Source: Candidatus Opimibacter skivensis (GTDB lineage: Bacteria > Bacteroidota > Bacteroidia > Chitinophagales > Saprospiraceae). From it: a DNA stretch of 64,000 bases. The translations under genes and the position numbers were made by a program. The stretch lies in assembly GCA_016722045.1 (NCBI GenBank), contig JADKGY010000020.1:124001-188000 (forward strand). The letters are read 5' to 3'. Of this stretch, positions 44,638 through 52,819 are shown piece by piece (within the stretch, counting starts at the first letter, position 1; each line of letters opens with the position of its first letter). The notes beneath the pieces are model-generated. The model did not search any database. It saw only the letters and a list, made by a program, of their open reading frames with translations, and was not told the origin of the DNA.

Positions 44638-46323
44638 TTACGACAAACCAGTTATAACCCCATTGTCATCGATGTCCATCCCTTCGGACGCTGGTACAAC
44701 GGGAAGTCCGGGCATACGCATCATCTCACCCAATATCGGTATGACGAACCCTGCGCCTGCTGCCACTTCTACTTCACGGATATTAATGGAGAAGTTGACC
44801 GGCCGCCCGATTTTTTTCTCATCATCTGAAAATGATTTTTGTGTTTTGGCCATGCAGACAGGCAGTCCATCAAAACCATTTCTGACTAATTCTTTTAATT
44901 GTGCAATCGCTTTCAGCGAATAATTCACATGAGACGCTCCATATATTTCTGTGGCGATAAGCATGATTTTTCCTTCAATAGAAAGGCTCCAGTCGTATAA
45001 AGGATGATATGCATTCACACCGCTTTCAATGCTGTCCAATACCGCCTGTGCAAGATCTGTAGTACCATCACCCCCGAGTGACCATCCCTTTGATACAACC
45101 GCATTAACCCCCATTGATTTGCATTTCTCTTTCACAAAATTTATTTCTTCATCGGTATCCGAATAGAAATGGTTGATCGCTACAACGGGAGTAAGTCCGA
45201 ATTTTTTACAATTCTCAATATGCTTCTCCAGGTTTTCAAATCCCTTTTTTACTTTAGGCAGGCTGGGTGTGTTATATTCCTCTTTCTTAGCACCACCATG
45301 ATGCCTAAGGGCTCGTATCGTAGCCACCAATACCAATGCTTTTGGTTTTAGGCCGGCGACAGGACATTTGATATCAAGAAATTTTTCTGCTCCAAGATCA
45401 GCGCCAAAACCGGCTTCTGTCACTACATAATCGCATAAAGACATGCCCGTTTTTGTAGCGATAATAGAATTGGTCCCTTGAGCGATGTTGCCAAAAGGGC
45501 CACCGTGAATAATGGCAGGATTGCCTTCAAGTGTTTGAACAAGATTGGGTTTGATCGCGTCTTTAAGCAGTATGGCCATAGCGCCTTGTGCTTTCAATTC
45601 ACGCGCAAATACCGGCCTTCGATCAAATGTTGAACCTATAAAAATATTACCAAGTCTCTTTTTAAGATCATCAAAATCTTTAGAGAGGCATAGTATAGCC
45701 ATGACTTCCGAAGCCGCAGTAATATTGAATCCATCTTCACGTGGAATGCCATTGGCTGAACCCCCAAGACCGATGACCATCTGACGCAGCGCACGATCAT
45801 TCATATCCATCACTCTTTTCCAGACAATCGTCCGGGGATCAATATTCAGATTGTTGGTTTTATTCTGAATATTATTATCGATCAATGCCGCAAGCAGATT
45901 ATTTGCTTTTTCAATAGCAGAAAAATCTCCTGTAAAATGAAGGTTAATATCAACCATCGGGATAACCTGCGAGTTCCCACCTCCCGCAGCACCTCCTTTC
46001 ATTCCGAATACAGGACCAAGTGAAGGCTCTCGCAGGACGACCATGGCTTGTTTCCCTATCTTATTCAGACCATCAGTTAGGCCGATTGACACCGTGGTCT
46101 TGCCTTCCCCTGCAGGAGTGGGATTGATGGCAGTCACCAATATCAGATTACTCTGTGCTACCTTCTCTTCATTGATCAGGCTGAGCGGCAGCTTGGATTT
46201 ATATTTGCCGTAGTATTCAAGGTCGTCCTGATTGATGGATAGTTTGGCCGCGATTTCCTTGATATGCCTGATGTCGGCTTTTTGCGCGATTTCGAGATCG
46301 GTCAATGATGCTTCTTTTTTCAT
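44638..46323 (-). CDS. fhs: Formate--tetrahydrofolate ligase
   Basis: 561 residues from the ATG at 46323 (MKKEASLTDLEIAQKADIRH), which matches the family N-terminus and usual length of about 556; the frame extends 25 codons further without homology. The ATP-binding P-loop is PTPAGEGKTT at 68-77; other family blocks are PSLGPVFGMKGGAAGGG, VLREPSLGP, TEAGFGADLGAEKFLDIKC and GFVIPILGEMMRMPGLP. It makes 10-formyl-THF from formate, THF and ATP in the cytosol, feeding purine and one-carbon metabolism. It is the first gene of the minus-strand run fhs-fdhD-fdsB-4HB-fdhF, so the cell can send formate either to folate or to CO2. Confidence 0.96.
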   Translation of the reverse strand: MKKEASLTDLEIAQKADIRHIKEIAAKLSINQDDLEYYGKYKSKLPLSLINEEKVAQSNLILVTAINPTPAGEGKTTVSIGLTDGLNKIGKQAMVVLREPSLGPVFGMKGGAAGGGNSQVIPMVDINLHFTGDFSAIEKANNLLAALIDNNIQNKTNNLNIDPRTIVWKRVMDMNDRALRQMVIGLGGSANGIPREDGFNITAASEVMAILCLSKDFDDLKKRLGNIFIGSTFDRRPVFARELKAQGAMAILLKDAIKPNLVQTLEGNPAIIHGGPFGNIAQGTNSIIATKTGMSLCDYVVTEAGFGADLGAEKFLDIKCPVAGLKPKALVLVATIRALRHHGGAKKEEYNTPSLPKVKKGFENLEKHIENCKKFGLTPVVAINHFYSDTDEEINFVKEKCKSMGVNAVVSKGWSLGGDGTTDLAQAVLDSIESGVNAYHPLYDWSLSIEGKIMLIATEIYGASHVNYSLKAIAQLKELVRNGFDGLPVCMAKTQKSFSDDEKKIGRPVNFSINIREVEVAAGAGFVIPILGEMMRMPGLPVVPASEGMDIDDNGVITGLS

Positions 46324-46608
46324 AGAGATTTCATGAATATTGTCGTTTATAAATCTTCGTTTCAATGAATACACAGAAACCTGAGGGTTTAATATCATTG
46401 GTTAAAGTGCATCTCTGATTTCACAGGTTGTATACGGTCAACCACCGCGCGTAAATTAAGAAAACCCTTTTGAATACGCCTATGCCTCTTTTTAAATATG
46501 CTTTTGTGTAAACAAAACCGCCATTTCCAATGGTTGGTCGTTATAAGTTGATATTATTGGACGTCACAATATGTACTGAATTTTCAAATCATTATTTTTC
46601 AGGAATGT

Positions 46609-47109
46609 ATGCGGCAAATGGCAGAAGGGATCTTCATACAAGAATTTATTCCTATATATCAGTCACAAGTGACTGATCACATCCTCGATATTGAGAATAA
46701 TGAATTCAACATGAATCTTACCCTCGATATGCAGCCTGATCTGGCAGATATCCATGCCATGTATCAAAAACAAAAAGGAAATTTTTGGATAGCATTGCAT
46801 GATGACCAGGTGATCGGAACTACCGGGATTTACTATCTTAACAATAGTGGAGTTGAATTGAGAAGAATGTTTGTAAAGGCAACATACCGGGGAAATGAAT
46901 TTGGTGTCGGACAACATCTGCTTGACAGCGCAATATCCTGGACAAAAGAAAATGGATTTAAAGAAATATTTCTGGAGACAACAGATTGGCTTACTGCCGC
47001 ATCCAGGTTTTATCTAAAAAACAATTTCACATACATCAGTAAAGACAAATTACCCCGCAATTTACCCGTACTCAGAAATTCAGGAAAATTTATGAGTCTC
47101 CTTGTATAG
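46609..47109 (+). CDS. GNAT-family N-acetyltransferase
   Basis: 166 residues. The GNAT core is seen as FWIALHDDQVIGTTGIYYLN (strands 2-4), VELRRMFVKATYRGNEFGVGQHLL (acetyl-CoA-binding motif A: R/Q-x-x-G-x-G/A variant YRGNEFGVG) and GFKEIFLETTDWLTAASRFYLKNNFTYI (motif B). It transfers an acetyl group to an unknown small molecule or protein amine. A second ATG at 46618 could be the start. It is a single gene, divergent from fhs across 285 nt. Confidence 0.85.
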   Translation: MRQMAEGIFIQEFIPIYQSQVTDHILDIENNEFNMNLTLDMQPDLADIHAMYQKQKGNFWIALHDDQVIGTTGIYYLNNSGVELRRMFVKATYRGNEFGVGQHLLDSAISWTKENGFKEIFLETTDWLTAASRFYLKNNFTYISKDKLPRNLPVLRNSGKFMSLLV

Positions 47110-47196
47110 ACATTTCATTCTATCTACGTAGAACAGCGGTATCAACCAGAAATGAACAGAATTCTTCAACATCAATGATTCATCATTAAAAGTCTT

Positions 47197-47204
47197 TAGT
47201 TTTG
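47197..47204 (+). promoter_or_regulatory. Bacteroidota -7 promoter box TAGTTTTG for the barrel protein
   Basis: TAGTTTTG followed by C fits TAnnTTTG and lies 65 nt before the ATG at 47270. No clear -33 box at standard spacing was found. Confidence 0.45.
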
Positions 47205-47269
47205 CCGCTCAGAGATTATAGATATTACCTGTGTAAACAATTACAAAAACAAAGAAATCCACCCCATAA

Positions 47270-48148
47270 ATGAAATACATACTTATTGCTTCTTTCCTTG
47301 TATTCCTGGCCGAAAATGCCATATCTCAAAATGATCATATCGGATATGGATTCAGAGCAGGGCTCAGCCTGGGCAAATATGATGGCCCCTCTGAGACAGG
47401 ACCCAATGGCGAAAAACTCGAAACCAATAAGATGGCCACCGGATTTCATATCGGGATGACGATCAACTTTAAGTTTGGTGATTTGATGGGACTTCGTACC
47501 GAACTTATGTTTTCCCAGAGGGGCACGGATTATCTGTACAAAGGGCCTTCATATTATGTACTTGGTCGTAATACATTAACGTCTGTCACCATCGCGGGTA
47601 CCAGAACACAATCAATAAATGTCTCTAATGCATACCTGGATATACCTCTTGTCCTTTATTACAGAATAAAAAGTTTTGAAATTTCCGGAGGTTTGAATTC
47701 AGGTCTTTTGATTTCTTCTGCAGCTGGAGGTAGTTTAACCTTTGATGGAGTTTCACCTATTACAGGTGCTGCCGTAAACCCCTATACAATCAATCTTAAT
47801 TATAATTATAAAAAAGACAAAGCGGGTACTGCCTCCGCGACAACGCAACTTGTAAATATTGATGGCAGAGATTATCCCGTACCGACAATTATCGGTGCGT
47901 ATTATGATTTTACTGAAAAGGATAAAAATCTTTTCAAGACATTGGACTTCGGCCTGGTCGCAGGAGTATCCTATTTCTTAAACCAGGGATTATTTCTCGG
48001 TGTCAAATATGTGCATGGTCTTGGGGATGTAGACAGAAACAATTATGACATTTCCTTTCAATCATTACATACCGACGGTAGTTTTATTCAACGCGGCGAT
48101 GTCAACAAAAGCAGATCATGGCAGTTTAGCGTAGGTTTCGCATTTTAA
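47270..48148 (+). CDS. PorT-like outer-membrane beta-barrel protein
   Basis: 292 residues with a signal peptide (about 1-19, AENAISQ). The mature start HIGYGFRAGLSLGKYDG and strands such as FHIGMTINFKFGDLMGLRTELMFSQRG, NAYLDIPLVLYYRIKSFEISGGLNSGLLIS and FLNQGLFLGVKYVHGLGDVD, ending WQFSVGFAF, are typical of the Bacteroidota 'outer membrane beta-barrel' (PorT-like) family with eight to ten strands and a C-terminal phenylalanine. Role unknown. It ends 1 nt before the DUF2071 gene, so the two are cotranscribed. Confidence 0.85.
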   Translation: MKYILIASFLVFLAENAISQNDHIGYGFRAGLSLGKYDGPSETGPNGEKLETNKMATGFHIGMTINFKFGDLMGLRTELMFSQRGTDYLYKGPSYYVLGRNTLTSVTIAGTRTQSINVSNAYLDIPLVLYYRIKSFEISGGLNSGLLISSAAGGSLTFDGVSPITGAAVNPYTINLNYNYKKDKAGTASATTQLVNIDGRDYPVPTIIGAYYDFTEKDKNLFKTLDFGLVAGVSYFLNQGLFLGVKYVHGLGDVDRNNYDISFQSLHTDGSFIQRGDVNKSRSWQFSVGFAF

Positions 48149-48149
48149 A

Positions 48150-48851
48150 ATGATAAAAGCATCGTGGAAAAAACTAATCTTAGCCAATTATACCATCGCC
48201 CCTGAGGTATTGTCTGCGTATTTACCATTCAAAACTGAATTGGATCGTTGGGACAATCATTGTTTCGTGAGTCTTGTCGGATTCATGTTTATGGATACGA
48301 CAGTACTGGGAATAAAATTTCCATTTCATGTTCAATTCGAAGAAGTCAATCTGAGATTCTATGTTCGGCATCAACAGGATGGCCGATGGAAGCGAGGAGT
48401 GGTCTTTATCAAAGAGATTGTCCCTCTACCGGGGATAACTCTCGTAGCGAATACAGTTTATCATGAACATTATCAAACCATGTCCATGAAACACACCCTG
48501 AATCTTAGACCTGATGAATTGAATGTTGAATACAAATGGAAAAAACAAAGATGGCACTCACTCGGCATTACGACTGAAGCTTCACCTTTAGAAATGTCAA
48601 AAGGAAGCGAACAAATGTTTTTTACAGATCAACATTGGGGATATTCAAAAATTAATTCCGGATTGACATCGGAGTACGAAGTAACTCATCCGGACTGGAT
48701 ATATTACAAAACAAAAAATCATCAGATTGATGTAGATTTTGGATCCGTATATGGAGATAAATTTTCATTTCTCTCAACCCAGCAACCATATTCAGTCTTT
48801 TTGGCAGAAGGATCTGATATTTCATTAAGGAAAAGCCGCAGGATTCAATAG
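48150..48851 (+). CDS. DUF2071 (YqjF-like) protein
   Basis: 233 residues, no signal peptide. Family blocks: an N-terminal W-x-K-L-x-x-A-N-Y with LPFKTELDRWDN, CFVSLVGFMFMDTTVLGIKFPFHVQFEEVNLRFYVR, RGVVFIKEIVPLPGITLVANTVYHE and a C-terminal SVYGDKFSFLSTQQPYSVFLAEGS. DUF2071/YqjF proteins have a tandem acetoacetate-decarboxylase-like beta-barrel fold and unknown function. It follows the barrel gene by 1 nt. Its stop codon directly abuts a GCAAAAA/GCAATAA heptamer array. Confidence 0.88.
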   Translation: MIKASWKKLILANYTIAPEVLSAYLPFKTELDRWDNHCFVSLVGFMFMDTTVLGIKFPFHVQFEEVNLRFYVRHQQDGRWKRGVVFIKEIVPLPGITLVANTVYHEHYQTMSMKHTLNLRPDELNVEYKWKKQRWHSLGITTEASPLEMSKGSEQMFFTDQHWGYSKINSGLTSEYEVTHPDWIYYKTKNHQIDVDFGSVYGDKFSFLSTQQPYSVFLAEGSDISLRKSRRIQ

Positions 48852-48872
48852 GCAAAAAGCAATAAGCAAAAA
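48852..48872 (+). repeat. Heptamer array, three units of GCAAAAA/GCAATAA
   Basis: GCAAAAA, GCAATAA, GCAAAAA in exact 7-nt phase, beginning at the base after the DUF2071 stop codon. Same unit type as 16824-16858. Confidence 0.7.
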
Positions 48873-48994
48873 GAGGACGCGGATAAATTAGGAAAAATTA
48901 AGATTCAATAAGATTAATTTCTTGATTAAAAATTGAATACCTACTTGCGACGCTTGCATCAATCCCTACAGCAGCTGTTAACAAAAAAGTAAAG
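48873..48994. other. Spacer between the two repeat arrays, no gene
   Basis: Begins AGAGGACGCGGATAAATTAG and is AT-rich, without a recognisable gene. Together with the arrays on either side it makes a 531-nt gene-free interval (48852-49382) between convergent genes. Confidence 0.4.
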
Positions 48995-49328
48995 TTTTTC
49001 TTTGCGCCTTTGCGCCTTTGCGAGAAAAATAAAAAGCGAGGAGTGTACTTCGACCACCAAGCCACTTTTTCTTTGCGCCTTTGCGCCTTTGCGAGAAAAA
49101 TAAAAAGCGAGGAGTGTACTTCGACCACCAAGCCACTTTTTCTTTGCGTCTTTGCGCCTTTGCGAGAAAAATGAAAAAATTTGCGTCTTTGCGAGAAAAA
49201 TAAGAAGTGAGGAGTGTACTTCGACCACCAAGCCACTTTTTCTTTGCGTCTTTGCGAGAAAAATAAGAAGTGAGTAGTGAGCTTCGACCAACGAGGCACT
49301 TTTTCTTTGCGTCTTTGCGCCTTTGTGG
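48995..49328. repeat. Tandem array of about 71-nt units (CTTTGCGCCTTTGCGAGAAA type), four and a half copies
   Basis: Units at 48995-49065 (71 nt), 49066-49136 (71 nt), 49137-49236 (100 nt, with an internal 29-nt duplication of the GCGTCTTTGCGAGAAA part), 49237-49299 (63 nt), and a partial unit to 49328. Each unit has a TTTGCGCCTTTGCGAGAAAA block and a GTGTACTTCGACCACCAAGC block. The first two copies are almost identical. All frames crossing it (repeated FSQRRKDAKK on the minus strand) are spurious. Confidence 0.9.
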
Positions 49329-49382
49329 CTGAATTATTTTAACTGGTATCGAAGAAGGAAATAAATAAATCACTGTCTTAGA

Positions 49383-50039
49383 TCAATGAAGAATTAAATA
49401 AGATATCACCATTCCTAAAATTCCCATCATCAATCCAAGGTATACCTCCTTCGATTCATGCGCTTTCAAAAGTAATCGTGAGGTACACACGATCCCTGCC
49501 AGAATAATCACACCATACAATAGATAATCAATGGACACGATAAGATTGACACCACCGGGGAATCCAATTTGCGCTTCATCATAGCCAAACTTTAATTTTG
49601 TCAATGCGACCAGGGCCACCAACCCACCCATACCTGCTGCATGCGCACTGACTTTCATGAAGTTGTTAATCAGAAAACATGCCCACAATCCGATCAATAC
49701 ACCAAGAGTAGCTACGCGTATTGAAGTTGGAAAATCCGCCTTCGAGACATGCAGGTAAAGTGTGAGATATAAAATACCGGCGACGATATAAGGTCCGATT
49801 CTTTCCTGTCTCGTTTCCATCCTGAATGTATCTATCCAGCCCAGCATTTTCATCATCAGCACAGCGATACCAGGGAGTGTGATCGTAGTCATGACCACAA
49901 TGATCAACAATGTGTCTGCTTCAGCAACATGCCTGTACCCGAACGAAAATGGATTCGTCCACAACAAGACTAATGTCATGTAGGTGAGAATCAGCAAAGG
50001 ATGGAAAACAATTGAAAAAAAATTGGCGATGGCCTTCAT
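49383..50039 (-). CDS. Integral membrane protein, PAP2-phosphatase-like
   Basis: 218 residues with six or seven transmembrane helices (for example ILTYMTLVLLWTNPF, LLIIVVMTTITLPGIAVLM, VATLGVLIGLWACFLIN, YLLYGVIILAGIVC, LGLMMGILGMVISYLIL). KVSAHAAGMGG and SRLLLKAHESKEVYLG resemble the second (PSGH-like) and third (SR-x-H) motifs of membrane PAP2 lipid phosphatases, but the first motif (KX6RP) appears only loosely as RMETRQERIGP. It might act on lipid phosphates in the inner membrane; motif degeneracy leaves catalytic activity uncertain. It starts 3 nt after the OmpA gene and belongs to the comF-dinB-ompA run. Confidence 0.7.
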   Translation of the reverse strand: MKAIANFFSIVFHPLLILTYMTLVLLWTNPFSFGYRHVAEADTLLIIVVMTTITLPGIAVLMMKMLGWIDTFRMETRQERIGPYIVAGILYLTLYLHVSKADFPTSIRVATLGVLIGLWACFLINNFMKVSAHAAGMGGLVALVALTKLKFGYDEAQIGFPGGVNLIVSIDYLLYGVIILAGIVCTSRLLLKAHESKEVYLGLMMGILGMVISYLILH

Positions 50040-50042
50040 CCG

Positions 50043-51785
50043 TCAGGGCTTTATGATCTTGATTTCTACACGCCTGTTTTTTTCTCTGCCGGCTTCGGTA
50101 GAGTTTTCTTCAACAGGTTGCGTAGCTCCAAGGCCCGAAGTTAAGACTCTGGGCGCCTCTATGCCATGTGCGACCAGATAATCTTTGACCATCTCTGCTC
50201 TTTGTTCGGAAAGATCGATCAGAGAAAGTTCATCACCCACATTATCGGTATGTCCTTCTATCAGGATTTCCATAGTAGGATGTGATTGCATCAGTATTAC
50301 AAGATCCTGCAATGCGCGGGAGGATTTCGTCAGTATGACCGGACTGGCTTTGACAAACTGGATTTTATATATGAAAACCTGATCAGCAAGTTTAATGCTG
50401 TCGTCTTGCCTGGCAGATTTTGTAAGTTGATATGTATTCGCTTGAGATTTACTTGAAGTCGAAATCGGCTCACCCGGGGTTTCAGGAATCATATCATCAA
50501 TTTCATCCGGAGTGACATACAGTATCATATCGATCGTATCCTTTCCTGTTTTTTCAATGATACGCGGATCAACCAATATGGGCTGTCCCGAACTCCGGGG
50601 CTTCCTGGGTAAAAATTTATAAGGCTCATATTCTGCCAGCGTAGCCTCAAAATGTCCATCATAACTATTGAAATATTCAAGAAATTTTGGTGATGATTGC
50701 TGACCCCAGAAAAGCTCACTACGTGTGGGTTGGCCGGTATTGGTATCCACAATAGTACCTCTGACGAAAATGGATTTTTTCAATCGTGGTTTTGGGGTGA
50801 GCCTGATCCTGAATATATCACTGCTGCCATCTCTCTTTGATGTGAAATACATATAATGATTGTAAGGGTCAAAATAAGGTTGGCTATCATCATATGCAGA
50901 ATTCACTTCTCCAGTTAATAATACCGGTTTTGACCAGTGCAACCATGTATAATCTAGCCGTTCTGATACGTAAATATCATTGCCCCCAATTCCACCCGGA
51001 CGATTTGATGAAAAATAAATAAATCGTTTATCCGGTGTGATGTGCGGTGTCGTCTCCTGGTATTCAGTATTCAATACATCACCCATATTGATAGGTGCGG
51101 ACCAGACATTTTCACGCACATAAAAAGATACAAAGAGATCATTTGCACCCCTGCTGTCAGATCGCTTCATACTGAGCACGATGACATGACCCTTCGGCGT
51201 CATCGTCAGATTGACATCAGAACTATCCACCTGGAATTCATAGATATACATCGGCTTCGGAAAACTTTGTTCACCGTCTTTCTGAATATTTACTCTCGAG
51301 AAACCTGCATACATACTTCCATCTTCATAGAACTGATTGATGATGACATATTCTTCAGGTTTCATTCCGGTTGATACAAGACTATTTGTAAGTGCGCTAT
51401 TGAGCGGATAGCCGGGATGAAATGTGCTTTTAACGGTATCATCTACTATGGAAGCATACCAGATATCCTGATTATAGACTGAAGAGGAAGGGTCCAATAT
51501 CTTTCTTCCGGCGATCTGAGAATAAATAACGGATAGCCGCTGGTCATAGATCTTATCTCCCAGGCTGGATGTAAGCTGACCATCCTCGCTCATGATGCTG
51601 GGATTGAAATCAGGAGAAGCGGTACGGGTAAAGAAGAGCCTTGTTCCATCCTTGCTCAGGACCGGGCTGCTTTCGTCATATGCATCAGTATTGACCGAAG
51701 CCGGCAACTTCTCTAGTTCGCCCTGACCGTGACATAGGGGGACGACAAAGACTATCCACAGGATGACCCGTATGATGTTATGCAT
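50043..51785 (-). CDS. OmpA-family protein with PD40 repeats
   Basis: 580 residues with a signal peptide (about 1-20, PLCHGQ). PD40 motifs: ESSPVLSKDGTRLFFTRT, TPHITPDKRFIYFSSNRPGGIGGNDIYVS, SQPYFDPYNHYMYFTSKRDGSSDIF. The C-terminal OmpA domain covers about 460-578 (ILIEGHTDNVGDELSLIDLS, AEMVKDYLVAHGI, GREKNRRVEIKI), which binds peptidoglycan. It is the second OmpA/PD40 protein in the window (compare 32157-34154), but here there is no PorP/SprF or type B adhesin next to it. It is in the outer membrane or periplasm. Confidence 0.9.
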   Translation of the reverse strand: MHNIIRVILWIVFVVPLCHGQGELEKLPASVNTDAYDESSPVLSKDGTRLFFTRTASPDFNPSIMSEDGQLTSSLGDKIYDQRLSVIYSQIAGRKILDPSSSVYNQDIWYASIVDDTVKSTFHPGYPLNSALTNSLVSTGMKPEEYVIINQFYEDGSMYAGFSRVNIQKDGEQSFPKPMYIYEFQVDSSDVNLTMTPKGHVIVLSMKRSDSRGANDLFVSFYVRENVWSAPINMGDVLNTEYQETTPHITPDKRFIYFSSNRPGGIGGNDIYVSERLDYTWLHWSKPVLLTGEVNSAYDDSQPYFDPYNHYMYFTSKRDGSSDIFRIRLTPKPRLKKSIFVRGTIVDTNTGQPTRSELFWGQQSSPKFLEYFNSYDGHFEATLAEYEPYKFLPRKPRSSGQPILVDPRIIEKTGKDTIDMILYVTPDEIDDMIPETPGEPISTSSKSQANTYQLTKSARQDDSIKLADQVFIYKIQFVKASPVILTKSSRALQDLVILMQSHPTMEILIEGHTDNVGDELSLIDLSEQRAEMVKDYLVAHGIEAPRVLTSGLGATQPVEENSTEAGREKNRRVEIKIIKP

Positions 51786-51816
51786 AGGGTAAAAGTAAGA
51801 TTCTACGTGAAACTAC

Positions 51817-52323
51817 CTACTGAAGTATAATACCTTCATAAAAACCAAGGGGTCTGGCTAGGAGCAGTTTCGAAATATACGCAATCTGACCGGTATGGTA
51901 TGAAAAATGTTCTGTCACATGAATCAAAATCGTCAAACCCGATTCCTCAAATGTCTGTACCGGCCTCTTCAATAACATCTGATCGACAGGTATGTTGCTG
52001 ATCACCGGCCTGACCAGTTCCATCGTTGATGTGAGTTTTGATATGAGTTCTTCTTTCGGGATCGGGCCCAACTCATCAAATTCACTTTGCCTGTTCCGAT
52101 GATCATCGTGACCACCAAGGCCTGTATAAATCCACTGTCTGACATTTCCGCAGAGATGAAGCACCAGGTTGCCTACACTATTGGAAGATTCATTTGGTCG
52201 CCACCAGATCTGGGATTCATCCAATTGATCCAGGCATTTTAAAATACGGGGAAGAGATTCGTCATAGAGACGGTACAGGACTTCTTGGATCAGAGCTTCA
52301 TTTATTTGGTCAGGAGTTGTCAT
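51817..52323 (-). CDS. DinB-like (DUF1572) metal-binding protein
   Basis: 168 residues. A DinB/YfiT four-helix fold with the usual metal triad His56 (NLVLHLCGN), His139 and His143 (TEHFSYHTGQI). The N-terminal SVGNLVLHLCGNVRQWI is diagnostic. Family members include thiol-dependent transferases and damage-inducible proteins; this one has no assigned substrate. The start codon lies five bases from a heptamer array (52328-52362) that borders the broken four-helix bundle gene. Confidence 0.85.
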   Translation of the reverse strand: MTTPDQINEALIQEVLYRLYDESLPRILKCLDQLDESQIWWRPNESSNSVGNLVLHLCGNVRQWIYTGLGGHDDHRNRQSEFDELGPIPKEELISKLTSTMELVRPVISNIPVDQMLLKRPVQTFEESGLTILIHVTEHFSYHTGQIAYISKLLLARPLGFYEGIILQ

Positions 52324-52327
52324 TTTT

Positions 52328-52362
52328 GTATTCAGTATTTAGTATTCGGTATTCAGTCTTTA
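52328..52362 (-). repeat. Heptamer array, five units GTATTCA (minus strand TGAATAC), left border
   Basis: GTATTCA, GTATTTA, GTATTCG, GTATTCA, GTCTTTA in exact 7-nt phase. AGTATTCGGTATTCAG at 52341-52356 is the exact reverse complement of 52792-52807 in the right array. Confidence 0.85.
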
Positions 52363-52757
52363 GTGTGTTTTGATAATGATGGCTTAATACAGAATGAGGC
52401 AGATTTATCGATCATTGAATTTAGCATTTTTCCAATTGATGCGCATCGATCTAAGAAATCAAATGCTATCTCATTTGAAATGTATGTGCAATCGAGAGCA
52501 GCTTCAATCCAATGTTGTGTTTCCATTTGTTCCCCATCTGCATCCGTCAATTTTGTTACAAAAGACTTTTCATATCTCCTTTTCCCCCACGCCTCCGCTA
52601 TTTGAGCTCCAATAGATCGCGAAGACCTCCTGACCTGATCGGTGAGTGAATACATTTCTTCCTTCGGAAATCTTTTTGATATCTAAAATATCTCCTTTGA
52701 TAATCTCCTCGCCTGTTTGTAAACTTCCAATTCCCGAAAACTTGTTACGTATTCCAT
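52353..52757 (-). pseudogene. Four-helix bundle protein gene with in-frame nonsense codon
   Basis: Reading from the ATG at 52757 gives MEYVTSFRELEVYKQARRLS, then KEIF, then TAG at 52685-52683, then ISKRFPKEEMYSLTDQVRRS and a normal family C-terminus to the TGA at 52353. The protein is homologous along its length to the intact gene at 41692-42069 (FPKEEMYSLTDQVRRSSRS versus FPKEETYSLTDQIRRASRS). A single G-to-T or C-to-T change would explain the stop. Restart at the ATG at 52655 would give 100 residues lacking the first helix. The last codons lie inside the left heptamer array. It lies between comF and dinB. Confidence 0.85.
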
Positions 52758-52769
52758 TTTTATTTTTTT

Positions 52770-52818
52770 ACTGAATACTGAATACTGAATACTGAATACC
52801 GAATACTGAACACTGAGT
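52770..52818 (+). repeat. Heptamer array, seven units ACTGAAT, right border
   Basis: Four ACTGAAT, then ACCGAAT, ACTGAAC, ACTGAGT in unbroken 7-nt phase, ending one base before the comF stop codon (52820-52822). It is oriented opposite to the array at 52328-52362. Confidence 0.88.
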
Positions 52819-52819
52819 A

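Noticed and set aside
48995..49328. Possible CRISPR array from regularly spaced repeats
   Set aside because: The units are contiguous tandem copies with no unique spacers, unit length varies (63-100 nt), and no cas gene is in the window.
48898..49373. Long minus-strand ORFs with repeated RRKDAKK-type text
   Set aside because: They are translations of the 71-nt tandem array, occur in several frames at once and have no homology outside the repeats.
52257..52605. Plus-strand ORFs across the broken four-helix bundle gene
   Set aside because: They are antisense shadows of the pseudogene and its left heptamer array.
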